This document shows positions 13,003 to 24,630 of a stretch of DNA of 33,422 bases, one piece after another; within the stretch, counting starts at the first letter, position 1, and the number at the start of each line of letters is the position of its first letter. The translations under genes and the position numbers were made by a program. The stretch covers positions 645,935 through 679,356 of the forward strand of contig NW_001865041.1 of NCBI RefSeq assembly GCF_000002865.3. Reading direction: 5' to 3'. This stretch comes from Monosiga brevicollis MX1 (lineage: Eukaryota > Opisthokonta > Choanoflagellata > Craspedida > Salpingoecidae). Under the pieces are notes generated by a model, which worked only from the letters and a program-made list of their open reading frames with translations, was not told the origin of the DNA and searched no databases.

Positions 13003-14404
13003 ATGGCCAACGTTACGGCCCAGGTGGTCGAGCAGCTCGCGTACCTTGAGCAGCGGTCCTGGCCCTCAGCTAATCTAGATGCGGCAGAAGCGGCGCGCGC
13101 GATTGCTGTAAGTTGCTTATGCAGATGAATGAGTGGTTGCTTGAAGCTCATCCACGATGCCCTTCACTATTTATGATTGCCACTTCCTTGCTTTGCTTGC
13201 CTCCCTTCAAAAAAGGAGGTAAAGTTGGTACAGAATCTCGTCCGACAACTTGAGAAGAGCGAGCAAACAAGGTCTGTGCGACAGGACTTTGGGGGCAGCT
13301 GCAAACGCCGCTCGTCAGCTCACAGGTGTTTGCATAGGCATGCCCCCCGAATTGCAGCCTTGGAGCAGCGTGCCCAAGCCCTGCGCACCGCCATGGAGCG
13401 TCTTGAATGGGACCAGGCAGAGCAGGCACAACTGCGCAAGCGCCGTGGCGACCGCATCGTGCTACCCGATCAGAGTCCGGTGCGCTCCCGTCTCTGCCCG
13501 ATGACCAGTCTGTCACTGGGGCATGGCGCATAGCACGAGTGCCTCATCACATCTTTTGTCTAGGCTCTCAGCACAGCAGAGCAAGTAGACAGCCCAGCCT
13601 CTCCCGCCACTCCAGCTGCCCCAGACGAGCCGGTCGAAGAGTTGTTCCCCAAACAGGTGCCTACGCCTGTGCCCCGGCGCGCTCAAGTCGCCGTTTACAG
13701 TTTGGTTTGACTTGCCCTGTCATGCACGCACGCACATCCATACTCACTCAAATTGCGTGCATCCTGTTGCAGGCCGTCAAGCCTGAATCTTTCGAGCAGT
13801 TTCAGGTCGGTCTTTCTGAGCTTTCTGTGTTGCTGGGCTAGTCGCCTAGCTGGACCGCCTTGCCTTGAGAGCTTGTGGCCATGATCAAATTGTCTGATAT
13901 GATGAATATCGTCTTGCTTGCCGGCCACCTCCCTTGCAGGATCGAGTGACTAGCAACATGCTTGAAATGGCGCGGGCCATGAAACTCAATGCAGCCTCAA
14001 CGCATGAGCTTCTGAGCGCAGGAAATACGGTGGGTAGATTTTACTTCTTGCCTTGTCAGCCTGAGCCTCAGGCCATTCGGAATGCAGAGGTGACCTCCGT
14101 CGTCCTTTTTAACGACTGAACGACTCTGATTTTGCCTCGCTCTTGGCTGAGGCTATTAGGTCATTGAAGATGCCATCACTTCCGCGGATCAGTCCTCCAT
14201 TAGCCTCAATGAGGCGCTCTCCATTCTTGCTACGCAGGTGCGCTTGGGGTAGGGTTTTGCGTTGGTGCACAAGAAGCATACGTGACTAACCATATGCGCC
14301 ATTTCGTGTAGATGGAGTCAGCAGGTGGCATCTGGGCCTGGGTGCTCATGCTCATTTCCATCCTTGCGTTCATCGTGATGGTAGTTGTAATCAAGCTCAC
14401 GTGA
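13003..14404 (+). CDS. USE1: USE1-like unconventional SNARE of the ER
   Basis: Exons: 13003-13107, 13216-13271, 13338-13479, 13564-13656, 13773-13805, 13940-14029, 14160-14237 and 14312-14404, giving 229 aa (human 259). The C-terminal half matches USE1: QDRVTSNMLEMARAMKLNA corresponds to the human segment EKLAEEMLGLARSLKTNT, followed by a SNARE-like helix (TSADQSSISLNEALSIL) and a single tail-anchor membrane segment (about residues 205-227) ending in IKLT. The N-terminus is two charged helices. USE1 acts in Golgi-to-ER retrograde fusion with Sec20 and syntaxin 18. The 66-nt stretch 13272-13337 keeps the frame open, so it could be retained, adding 22 residues; splicing gives better helix continuity. 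The start is the ATG at 13003, and in-frame upstream extension is possible. Confidence 0.82.
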
Positions 14405-14793
14405 GCCGCCACTCGGCTTGTTTGAGACCTTGCATTCTCGTGCATTCTCCACTCCGTTCAATCCACAGCATGCGAATGTCAAAATTGGTTCAATTCGCAA
14501 TGTTGTGGTTGGTGGCACAGCCGAGCCCGACCAGGAAAAAGATGGCTACCAGGTTTGGACAACCATCGAAAGCAGAGTCAAGAAACAGATGAACACAACA
14601 CCCTAAGCCAATCCATGAAGGAACGGTCAGCCCACTAGTCGGCTAGCTAGCAAACTCAAGAAGCAGGAAGACACAAAAACACAATCAAACGAAACAAGCT
14701 CTCAGAGCCAAGCAAACTGGTTGGCCACCCACGCTCACACGATCATTACGGCCACATTTCTGGGGAACGAGTAAAAATGTGTCCGCACACATG
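14405..14793. other. Convergent intergenic region USE1/zinc-finger gene
   Basis: 389 bp between two stop codons on opposite strands, A/C-rich around 14600-14700. No exon or RNA gene is apparent. Confidence 0.5.
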
Positions 14794-17700
14794 TTATGCA
14801 ATGACCGGGGTGCCTGGGATACTTGGCTTGACACCATTATTCGAGCCGGTGGGTGCTGCGATTGTTTGGGCCACATCACTTTCAGTCTTGAGAAGTGGCG
14901 CGGGCATGGGTTGACAATGTACGAGAACGTTACACCAAGTCGAGATCTGTTTCAGATCTTCCGCGAATCGATGCACCTTGCGCGATGGGCCTTGGACCTC
15001 GAGGCGAAGGCGCATGGAATTGCGCTGGGAGGAACCAAAGACAAACTCTTGGACCGAAAACTGCCAACTTGAATGAGCTTGCAAACCGCTGATGGTCGTA
15101 GCCAACATGCCCTGCAAACCACGGGGAATCGATGAGACAAGGCATTTGCCAGACCAGATTGATGCAAACACCTTCTGAGGTCTTTCTTCGACCTCAAAGA
15201 AGGACACGCACGCAACGCACCGTCTCCAATATCCGACCCTGGAGTTCTAGCAAGCTCAAGTCACTCGAATCAGGCTCATCTGATCCTCCGGTATCGTTGG
15301 TCGAAGAAGACTCGGAGCCGTCTGAGCTGGGCGTTGGCGAGCCGCGCGAATCAGTGTGGCTGTTGCTCTGTTCTTGCGAGGAGGAGCTGTCATCCTGACC
15401 CTGAGCACTGCCTTGCTCTGTACCCTCCATGCGCCTGGCACGTTTTGTAGCCAGCAGGTTGGCCACCAGACGTGGCGCCCGGCTTCCACTCGGCATCATT
15501 GCTGACGCCCGCTCACACGCATCTTGGATGGGGCTGAGCGACGCTCGCTTGCCAGCGTGACTCGCGCCATCGTCCTGCGTCGACGCGCCAGTCACCGTTG
15601 AGGCTGACTGACCAGCTGGCTGGCCTATGCTGGTGACTGGATCACAACGGGCATCGGACGACCCGCCAGCATTGGACGAGCCACCAGCATTGGACGAGCC
15701 ACCAGCATTGGATCGATCCGTAATGGCCCCAGCGTCAATGCGGCTGGAACTTGTGTCTGAGCTGCCTGTCGTCGATGTATCCTTGCCAGAACCAGTCGCA
15801 TTGCTCGACTCACTCTCCGAGCTGCTGTAGGCCGGCACGTCTGTGACCTTTCCCTCAAAGACTCGCACACTGCAGGAGCGCATAATTCGGCACAGGTCCT
15901 ATGCAAGTTTTCATCAGTCATCGACATCGAGAAGCAGGTTGCTTGAATGAGACAAGACGCACGCAGCACGGCGCAGGGAAAGCGAAATGGTGCGGCAGGG
16001 ACCCCCTTTCCTGCCACAAGCTGATGAGCAATACGTCTACTCACCTCGACCTTCATGCCGGCGGCGTTGACAAGTTCGTAAGTACCAGATATGACGCAAG
16101 CAAAGCGACTGCGGGTAGCTCCCGCGCTGCCAAAGACGCAGTCCACAACCTCGGCATCGACCACACCGGGTCCAGACAAGAGGCCATCCAGGACAATGAC
16201 GGGCAGTGCTCGAGCAAGATTGAATTTGCCCGTGATTACCACCGTGGCGTGTGAGCTATGGTCCGTGGTGGTTGTCGTGTGACGGCGGGTCTTGGATCGC
16301 AAATCCAGCACCACACGCAGACGCCGGCGACTTTCGTCATTGCGGATACATTTTTTAATGTGCACCGCCATGGATTCCTGGTGTTGCTTGCGAAAGGTAT
16401 CGTGATGCGTGTACAGCTGATAGCAGGCCTTGCAAATACGCGTCGACAGTCCAAAGTAGCGGAACTCAGCCTCGCGCACTTGACAGGCAGGACACTGCCA
16501 AAGCAAACAGCAAGATGGATCATAAGAACATCAGGCATGCAAATGAAAAGGGACAACGGTATAACGAGCCAGGCGGAGAGTATAGCGAGTTGAAAGGGAA
16601 AAGATGTGTGAGCATCATGCTCTTGAGGCAGCCTTTCGCGACTTTTCCACCCAACCAGAGCGCTCACGTACTCGATGGCGTTCACGATGTGTGCTGCGAT
16701 CCGAAGTCTTTGTTGAATCGGTACTGTATTCGGATGGCGCGCCACGTCTCAACTGTCCATCCGACTTGACCGTACCAACGGGACTCGGATTGAAGTCGGA
16801 CATGGTTTCAATCTTGGGGCGGTGGGTATCGTAGATGGTTGTGTTGATGGTGTCCGAGGCCATGGTGGCAGTAGCTTGAGTCTGTGGATAGTGTGGAAAG
16901 GGCGCTGACAAATTGTTCATGCCGGCCATGTTGTAGAACGCGTCGGGCCGATTTTGAGGCAGAGGGTGCAGGGCCATTGCGTCGGCTGGGCGCTGGCCAT
17001 CAATGTTGTTGAGGGCATAGATGGCACAACACTGCCAGCAAAGGAAGATATCAGCAGGGCCAAGCTGCTTGTTCTGATCCAAGTCCCAACCCAGCCCTGT
17101 GGGGCCAGTTGGTGGGCGGGTCCAGGAAATTGACGTAGTCCGCTGACATTGGGGACCAGCACAAACGCGTCCTGTAGGATGCGGCTTTTCCGCCCGCTGT
17201 AGAACATCTGTCAAAATAAAGTCGCGTGCAAGGCAGCAAACAAGTGGTCAGCAATGGGCGTTTGGCGACGTCAGGCTGGAGGGTTAAGAGGGGCGGGCGT
17301 GTTGCAGCAGCTTCGGCCGTCAACGCACCACCTATAAAATTCTGGTTGGGGTTGCCAACAAGAGTTTGAATGTCCGACACGTTGATGGTGGGGTCGAACA
17401 AGTGCGCAGTGTGCTCCATGAGCAGGCCGCGGCTATTGGGATTGCCATGGACGTGCGCTTGAGGCAGTGCGGGCATGGACGCCATGGTGGCTTGCTGATT
17501 CAAAGCATAGGAAGGCAAGGTGGGTCCAGACGCGGGTTGCATGGGCATTGTGCGAGGGCCATTTGGGGCAGGCAATCCTTCGGTCGAGGGTCTCAAGTCA
17601 CGAGGTGCCAGGGGCCCAAGGCCTAGGGCTCTGGGATCGACATCAGGCATCCCAGACAGGCCAGCAGCACCACCACCCAGCGCAAGATGTGGACGGGCTA

Positions 17701-18208
17701 CCGATGACGGCCCCATGAAGACCGCCGAGGATGAGGCAGTTGGATGTGATGATGGGGGCTGTGCGGTTTTATTGGCTAGATGTGCTGGATTCGGCAAGCC
17801 AAAGTTGTCACCATTTGGCATGGCTGAGTTCATGGGCACAGCGTGTGTTGGGAAGGGCGAGTAAGGGCTGTGTACATCCAGCCCCGCCCGAGCGCGTGCG
17901 GCAAACGGGGTAGGCTCAAGCGATGTTGGCATGGCGGCCGTATTGCCTGCAAAGGTCACGCCGGGACCGGCAAGACCTGGAGGAAAGTTAGCACCAATGG
18001 CAGCTGGGTTGCCATTGGTCAGGTGGTGCTGCTGAGAGTTTTGCACATGACCAGAGCGATCTGCTCGAAAGGGGCGGCCTTGCAGTCCCGCCGGTGCAAT
18101 GGGGGGCAAGGGTGGTAGGTCATCGGTACCGGCCAGCTCATTTGGATTGGTCATGCCTGGGAATGCACCATCCGACAGGCGGAATCGCGCGTCGAAAGGG
18201 TCGGCCAT
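14794..18208 (-). CDS. Large protein with two divergent GATA-like C4 zinc fingers, unknown function
   Basis: Five exons: 18208-17332, 17207-16672, 16494-16045, 15898-15221 and 15111-14794, all phases consistent, giving 952 aa. Residues 1-292 are Pro/Ala/Asn-rich and disordered. Exon 2 carries an atypical C4 motif (C308-x4-C313 ... C349-x2-C352, then AIYALNN). Exon 3 opens with C472-x2-C475-x16-C492-x2-C495 and GLSTRICKACYQLYTHHD, resembling the GATA core LCNACGLYY. A conserved-looking domain follows in exon 3 (about 500-621), then a Ser-rich linker with NAGGS repeats in exon 4, and a structured C-terminus in exon 5. This suggests a nuclear DNA-binding regulator, but I know no family with this arrangement. 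An in-frame ATG at 18619 could extend the N-terminus by 137 Pro-rich residues. The last junction (donor GTGCGT at 15220) is the least certain. Confidence 0.65.
15659..15709. repeat. Short tandem repeat coding for (SNAGG)n
   Basis: Three near-identical 18-bp units encode S-S-N-A-G-G repeats within exon 4 of the zinc-finger gene. They sit in a Ser-rich linker and are probably length-polymorphic. Confidence 0.7.
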
Positions 18209-19843
18209 TGACGCGGCCTGAGGTTTCACGGTCACAACACCTGGAGGGCCACCCTTGCGTAGGTTAATCAAGCAGGGGCTTGAGGGTGATGGGTCACACG
18301 AGCTCCGGACAGCCTTAGCGGCACCGGGGGGCCTGAGAGCGCTCAGGGCGCGCAGAGATGCCGCGAGTCGGCATTGGGGCTGCCCAACCAAAGCACATAC
18401 GCCAGCGACCGTGCAACTGGGGAAGACGCTGGGTTTGTTGAAAGGGGGTGGAGGAAAGCAGGGGTGGGGGCGGCAGTGGCGGCAGTGGCGAGTATTTGCG
18501 TGATCTGCGCGGGGAAGCGGCGAGCGGCATGTGAGCACAGTGGCGGTGCGACAGGGCAGCGGGGGGGGGGGGAGGCTCGGCAGCCACAACGATGAATTCT
18601 CGGGGTCCAGCCAGAACATACAAGGTCGATGTCACGTCAGGAAAAATAGCCAAGCTTCAGGAGGCAGGTGGGTCGCAGCGGCGAGATGTGTGGTGCTGAC
18701 ACTGTGGACGGGATGAAACCGAATACAAGGCTACACGAATGAGGGAGACCCTTGATGATTGCCAACCAGGAACACGGCGAGATGTTCGAGAAGCCCTGTC
18801 GAATGCGGATGGTGTATGGTGTGTAAGCAGTAACGAGTGGAGCATCCATGTGAGGGCCGGGGCAGAAGCGTGGCCGAATCGGGTGCGATGAAATGCGTCC
18901 ACACAGCAACGTGATGGGGGGAGCAACGTTGAGGTTTCAGGTGTGCAAGGGTGGTTTGATGAACGGCTTTGGTGTTGCCGCTTGCCCGAGCTGTGCCAAC
19001 GGGCCTGGGGTCGATGACCGAACGTCTGGAACCATCCATTCCATGATCGTTGAGGGTTTATCATGGGTACCATGATGGGTTGCGGCTGAAAAAAAAAAGG
19101 ATGGTCACAAGAGGACGAGTCGTGAAGCCACGATCTACAAGCTACGAGCTTAACACTTCAACATGAAGTTCATGAACCTTCACGTCGAGTTCGTGACAGG
19201 TCACGTCATACCAATGACAGTCATGAAGCTTTTATGCCATAATCCCTTGATAGTTTGGGCTTTAGAACATTCATGAAGAGGTATGAGCATCCGCTTCGCC
19301 TCGAAGCGTGCTACCAGCTACACTTTCATCATGATGGCGAGTGACTCGCTGTGTTACCTTGGGGCGGACAATTGGTCACTGTCATCACACACCCAATCAC
19401 ACCCACACCGATGGTTGTGCTTGGTGGGCGGCTCTTTGAGCGCCGTCGCAAAAAAGTAAAACCACAAAAACGGAACGACTCTGCACAAGCCCAAGTTTTT
19501 GACCCGTGTTTGAAGGAGCGGTTTGATGGCACCTGATGACGATGAAGAGATTTAAAATTTGGATTTTGAGGTTGACAGTTACTGCAACAGTTCAGAGGCC
19601 GGCGCATGCAACGCAGGGTCCCACTGACTGAAAACCCCCGTTACGCGGTTGTTTTGAGCAGGCTGGATACGCGCTTGGCGGTCGCCTTGATGTCCGGGTT
19701 GTCATTCTGTGTGGACACGCCGGAATTTTGAGCGCTAGGGGTATACCGGTGCAGGTGCATATCCTGGGGGTTTGCAGCATTATCTCGACCGGCTTACCAA
19801 AAAGCTTTGGCGCTGATGAGCCACGCGCTTAAAGCGGTTCCAC
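18209..19843. other. 1.6-kb gap between the zinc-finger gene and BBS4
   Basis: This is probably the promoter/5' UTR side of the zinc-finger gene and the 3' flank of BBS4. It contains a G11 run at 18561-18571, a (GGC)-rich patch at 18466-18490, an A-tract at 19089-19098 and, at 19120-19336, a cluster of short perfect inverted repeats. Open frames here lack splice support or family resemblance, so no gene is called. Confidence 0.45.
19120..19336. repeat. Cluster of short perfect inverted repeats
   Basis: Six palindromes or hairpins lie within about 200 bp: AAGCT-ACG-AGCTT (19139-19151), ACTTCA-ACA-TGAAGT (19155-19169), GTTCATGAAC (19168-19177), CGTGAC-AG-GTCACG (19192-19205), ATGAC-A-GTCAT (19214-19224) and CATCATGATG (19327-19336). 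TCRTGAAG also recurs directly at 19120, 19221 and 19271. No known element matches. Confidence 0.6.
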
Positions 19844-22398
19844 CTAGCAAGCGAACAAATGGCGAATACAGCCGCCATCATCGTTGTCCCGCAAGGGCAC
19901 GGCGCGATTGGGAGCAAAAAGCAAGGATTCGGTCTGAGCGTGTGCTGCAGTTGTCAAGCTCCTGACCAAAAGCACGCACGCACGCACGCACATACAGCAG
20001 GCGTTCGACCAAATGGATGCAACGTACAGTTCACTGGTTTGATCCTTCTCGCCGGCATCCAAGAGCATAATAATGTAGTTCAGTAATGTAATCGGGTCCT
20101 CCCTGTGTACCAAAAACAAAAGGGCTTGTGAAAAAGCCATCAACGATAGCCGGGTTGATCCAAGCTCATGTCAACGTGGAACCGGCATAGCGACCGAGCG
20201 AATCAACACAACTGACGGCGCAAGCTGGAGCGATTTTTCAAAAGCAGCAATGGCATTGATGTAGTCGCCGAGCTTGTGCAGGGTGACGGCCAGAAGACCA
20301 AAGGAAGGTCCAAAATCCGATTTGAGATTGACCGCGCTGGTGAAAAAGTGAAATGCGCTGGCCAGTTGGCCCACCGTCAAGTGCACCAGACCCAGATTGA
20401 AGGCCACCATCCACTCGAACGGAGCCAAATATGCTGCGTGCTTCAAACACGCCACGGCCTAGCGCCATGAACATACAAACAATTCGAACCATGATGCAGA
20501 CGGGAAAGCTTGGCATTCAAGCGCTCATGCAAGAGGACCTGCCGTCACGCTGCTCCCGTCAAGCCACGCTGATACGAACCGCAATATACTTTTTGTTTCC
20601 AAAAAAGCACATGCCCACGTTGTTCCAGAGTTCGGCGCTCTCTGGGGTTTGTGCTACAAGATGACGCACGCCCACATTAATAAGACTCAGTTTGCAAGGG
20701 AGTAAAAAAAAAGAAGAAGAAGCAAATAACGGCTTTGTGCGGCGCTGCGAGCGTGCTCTTCTGTAAATTTGGTGGCACGCTGACCCACAATTGGTCCAAT
20801 CTTACCAGCAGCGACGCGATACTTAACCAAAGCCACATCATAATCATCTTGATCTTGGATGATGGAACCGGCCGCCAGAATCGCCTGCAGTCAAGCACAG
20901 CAAGTCATGTGCCCTTTCACCAACCACAGCTCGCCTGCGCATGCTAGACGTGCTGATGTCGGTGTGGCGCTCCCCACTCGACAATACCGTTGACCGACCG
21001 AACCGGTCCTCATGCCGCAGCACCTACCTTGGTATCTCGCGGGTCGTAGGAGAGGGCAGTGCCAAAGAGCTCAAAGGCTCGTCCCCCTTCTCCCAATCGC
21101 AGGTGCAGCAAGCCCAGCTCGATCATGATGGTCGTGTTCTCCTGGGCCACACTATCAGACACGAGGCATGGATAAGTCCAATGCCATTGAAGCCACGCAG
21201 AAGCGTCCAATGATGCGGGGCCACGAGGCAAACCTCTGTGCTTGTGTCAGTGCCACAACGGCACCCTTCAGGTCATTCCTTGCCACTCGAATTTGAGCCA
21301 AGAGGCTGAGAGTCGTCACGTTAGGCATGGTTTCTACAGCTCGCACGCAAAGCTGCTCTGCATCTACCAACAGGTCCATTCGGAGGAAACATGCTGCCTT
21401 GTCGCGGTGGACACGCTACAGATGAAGCCAGGTGAGTTTGGGTGAACCAACACAACACCAACAAAAGGATTGCAACCTCATGCCCATAGCAGTGAAACTC
21501 ACCCAAAGCTCACTGGGGTCGATGAGCTGCTCAAGTTTGCTGTACACACCAATGGCGGACTTGTAGCGACCCAAGAGATACCTGAGCGGACAGTCCAAAC
21601 ACCGGGCGGCACAGTCAGGTAGGATGCTCAAGCTTCAGGCCGAACGTCCAGCCGAGAGGGGTTTGACGCACATGTTGCGCGCAACCTGCAACGCCGCTTG
21701 GGCGTTGGTGCCGTCCTGGGCCAAGACTTGTTGCAGGGTTTCGAGTGAAGTTGTGACATCGCCCTGCATGCGCTGCACCATGCCTGAAGGTCGAGGTGAG
21801 GGTGGTGAAGAAGGGAGGGGCAGACTCAGCCCGACCATGCTGGGCAGGGTGTAGCAGATAGGTTAGATAGGTTCATCCAGCACGAGCCCGAGAGACCTAG
21901 TCTCACCCTTGATGTAAAGCAAATACGAATTTTGCCCATGGGCGCGGGCTAACCCGCGCTCGCACAAGTGCTACACCCCATCCCGCACAAAAAATAAAAT
22001 AAAAAAAGCAGAAGATCATTGGTCAGCACAAAGACTGGCCAACGCACATCCTTGCATGTATTCGATTTCAACCCAGAGCACTCTGCGATGAGCATCCAGA
22101 GACGGGATCAGTACGCAAGTCACCCACCATGCATTCGTCGAACCGCTCCTGGGTATAGAGCTTGAATGCCAACCAGTTTTGGCGCTCAAAGTTGGGAATG
22201 ACCGTCACTGCATCGTGCCCATGCATGGCAACGCGAAGCATTATCACTTGTCAGCAACGACCTGTTTCAAAGGTGATTCCATGAAGCATTTGATTTGCAC
22301 TACCACGTACTGCTTTTTCGGGCGGTTCGCCGGCGCCGAACTGGAGCGGCAGGCTGTTGAGCCTCGCCCGCATCTGGCTTTTCAGCCTCGTCAGCCAT
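19844..22398 (-). CDS. BBS4: BBS4, TPR subunit of the BBSome
   Basis: Exons: 22398-22311, 22207-22128, 21970-21907, 21783-21672, 21581-21503, 21415-21234, 21151-21028, 20884-20806, 20653-20580, 20458-20217, 20102-20028 and a short last exon ending near 19844. Eleven exons join in phase to 400 aa plus a tail. The product follows human BBS4 throughout: [106 protein letters not shown] and [20 protein letters not shown], i.e. about ten TPR helical pairs. BBS4 links the BBSome to the ciliary base and centriolar satellites. The Lys/Arg-rich N-terminus (RRRRTARKS) resembles the basic human N-terminus. The last exon is uncertain: acceptors at 19962 and 19945 both give short tails without resemblance to human BBS4. 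Confidence 0.92.
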
Positions 22399-23049
22399 GC
22401 CTCTGTTTTTTCACAGATTTCTCTTTACCCAGAATTCAAAAACAGCAAGACAACCAAGTCAGATGAAACAAAAAAATCGTTTTTTCACTCTCTTTGTTGT
22501 GTTTTTTTTTGGTTTGCAAAGCTTATCATCATGGTGGTGATCAGGTCCTTGTCGATATATTATTGAGATGGCGACGAATCAATTAAAATGCAAAACACAT
22601 CCGAGACACTTCCAAAGCAGAGAAAACGTACAGGTACAGGGTCAAGTACCACGCGGCCAAGGTCGTGAACAAAGGCGTACTACCGCCCTGCTCAAGCGGT
22701 GGGCATGAAAAGGAAGGACGGGTGTGAAACGGGCTCGGCGAAAGCCTCACGCCTGATTGAGAGACTTCGGAACTGCCAAAGAAAAAAAAAAAAAAAGAAG
22801 AAGAAGAAGAAGAAGGATGGGGTGGGAAGAACCAAAAGCGACTGCAAGACAAAGAGAAACAAAGGGGGCGGGATTCAGAAGGAAGATTGTTCCCAAACGG
22901 AAGCGTTGAGTAAATCGATGATGCTCAGTCGGCCTAACAAAACTGCACAAATGCCTAAATAGTACGCCAGAGGGTAATGCGGGTGTGGACAAGCCCGGCG
23001 CCCCATGCATCAAGATGATTGAGTGCGGCCACCGGGTCGTGTGTAGCGC
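22399..23049. other. Tandem intergenic region upstream of BBS4
   Basis: 651 bp between the end of the 526-aa gene and the BBS4 start, both minus. It is A/T-rich near 22480-22580 and holds an A-tract/(GAA)n repeat. A ciliary promoter X-box (GTTGCC half-sites facing each other) was looked for and not found. Confidence 0.45.
22782..22816. repeat. A15 tract followed by (GAA)n
   Basis: An A homopolymer of about 15 bases runs directly into six to seven GAA/AAG units. It is low-complexity intergenic DNA. Confidence 0.9.
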
Positions 23050-24630
23050 TCACCCCATCAGAGGGAGAAAAAGACGACGGCGAATTTCAGCATCGGGCAA
23101 ATGTGGCTGGCCCTGCTCGTCAAAGTTCATAAACACCTTGAAGCAGTGTTGTAGGAAGCACGTCACCAAGTCGCGAGGCATGGTGCGGGAAAGGGGGTAT
23201 TTTGAGAGGGCAAAAAGGATAATGACGAAGGGACGGCGGATCAAATCCTTGCAGCACCAGCGATGCATTTGCGGCGACCATTGACGGTGGAGGACGCAAT
23301 CGGCGAGACCAAACATGTAGCGATCCTTGAACTTGTTGGTCAGAGGGATGTGAATATCGTAGGCATTCTGCAGCTTGTCCAAGGCCCGACGACAAATGTC
23401 CATCATTTCGTTGTGACCAGTGGCCTCCTCGTCCATGACACAGTCCTCAAAGCGCAGGCGCTTGAGGCGACAGGGACCCTCGTGATCAGCAATGGCTGTC
23501 ATGATGGAGCAAAACGTGGCGTCCCAAACCTTTTGGCTCGAGGTTTCAAAGTCAAAGCGGCACTCAAAGACAATAGACTCGACTTTGTCCAGAATGAGGG
23601 ACCAAGATTCGCGGAGAGGTCGGTCAGCAAGATCTTCAAGTGGCTCCTTGCTGCCCTTGCGGCGAAAGTAGAGGTTCTCGCAAGCAAAGGGGCCGGGAGC
23701 CTGGGCAAGCTGCGCAATGATGGCGTTGCCGTTGAGTTTGCGCACTGTCGTCAGGTCAATGACAAGCACGCTGGCGGGCACGGCGGCAAAAGGCTTGACG
23801 GCTGCAGGAATGCCGTTGACGCCATAAAAGCCAAGAGTTTGGCCGCGAGCCTCACGGTGCATGTGTTTCATAACATCTCGATGCAGCTGAAAGCTATCGT
23901 CCGTGGGCAGGGGGCTTATAGACAACAGGGAGAGTTGGCCACGGGGCACCTGGGAAACTAGAACTGTCTGAACCTGTGTCCAGAGGCCATGCAAACTCAG
24001 CTCACGCAAGGCACGATAACGGGAGATGTAGCGAATCAGGCATGTGCCGACGGTTTGGGCATTGGGGACGGCAAAGATGTTGCGCGAGTTGGTCAGAATA
24101 ACCAGCTTCTCAATGGAAGTTTCGAGGCCCGGGGTGGAGAGGAAATGGTCCCAGAATGTGAGCTGCAGGGGGCCGGCATCAACGGTAACGTAGACTTTGA
24201 GTGTGCGTAGCATGCTGGTGAGGCCCCGTAGTTGATTGAGGGTGGCAAAGCCCCGGCCCGTGCGGGCAAAGTCGGTCAAGGCCGGGCGCTCATCTGACTC
24301 TGTAAACTTGAGGTCGAAGCTCTCAATCTCCCGGACCGTAATCTGGCCCTCAAAGGAGATGGCGGCGATAAAGGCCTGGCAAAAGCGCTCGATTTGGTTC
24401 CAGGGGACTGATACAGAGGTCAACCAGAGATACTCTACCCGGCTTTCGGAAAAGTCTAGCATCTCTTCCCAAGCCTCTTCGCTGATTTTGAGGGTTCGGA
24501 TGTTGCGAATAGCCTCGATGCGCTTGGGCAAGGGAAAGGTGGATTTCCAGTTCAAAACGGCATCCTTGTTCCGCAGCACAAGCGTGTCAGGCCGTGGTAG
24601 GATGACGTTCTCCGCCAGTTCCATCGCCAT
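23050..24630 (-). CDS. Intronless 526-aa protein of unknown family
   Basis: A single open frame runs from ATG 24630 (a second ATG follows two codons later) to the stop at 23050. Upstream in-frame sequence is open but has no earlier ATG. Composition is that of a folded globular protein: regular Leu/Val spacing, moderate charge, 10 or more Cys and few low-complexity stretches. Segments such as LRTLKVYVTV, ETSIEKLVILTNSRN, YRALRELSLHGLW and CRLKRLRFEDCVMDEEA look like degenerate leucine-rich-repeat strands, as in the LRR part of F-box proteins, but no F-box is evident. The C-terminus (FVIILFALSKY, FLQHCFKVFM) is more hydrophobic. There is no signal peptide. I do not recognise it. Lack of introns sets it apart from most neighbours. 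Confidence 0.65.
   Translation of the reverse strand: MAMELAENVILPRPDTLVLRNKDAVLNWKSTFPLPKRIEAIRNIRTLKISEEAWEEMLDFSESRVEYLWLTSVSVPWNQIERFCQAFIAAISFEGQITVREIESFDLKFTESDERPALTDFARTGRGFATLNQLRGLTSMLRTLKVYVTVDAGPLQLTFWDHFLSTPGLETSIEKLVILTNSRNIFAVPNAQTVGTCLIRYISRYRALRELSLHGLWTQVQTVLVSQVPRGQLSLLSISPLPTDDSFQLHRDVMKHMHREARGQTLGFYGVNGIPAAVKPFAAVPASVLVIDLTTVRKLNGNAIIAQLAQAPGPFACENLYFRRKGSKEPLEDLADRPLRESWSLILDKVESIVFECRFDFETSSQKVWDATFCSIMTAIADHEGPCRLKRLRFEDCVMDEEATGHNEMMDICRRALDKLQNAYDIHIPLTNKFKDRYMFGLADCVLHRQWSPQMHRWCCKDLIRRPFVIILFALSKYPLSRTMPRDLVTCFLQHCFKVFMNFDEQGQPHLPDAEIRRRLFLPLMG

Noticed and set aside
18315-18653. Pro-rich minus-strand frames upstream of the zinc-finger gene
   Set aside because: They are GC-rich low-complexity sequence; at most an N-terminal extension from ATG 18619, with no independent support.
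22207-22260. X-box-like GTTGCC...GGGCAC in BBS4 intron 1
   Set aside because: The half-sites are six bases apart and the second does not fit the RFX consensus.
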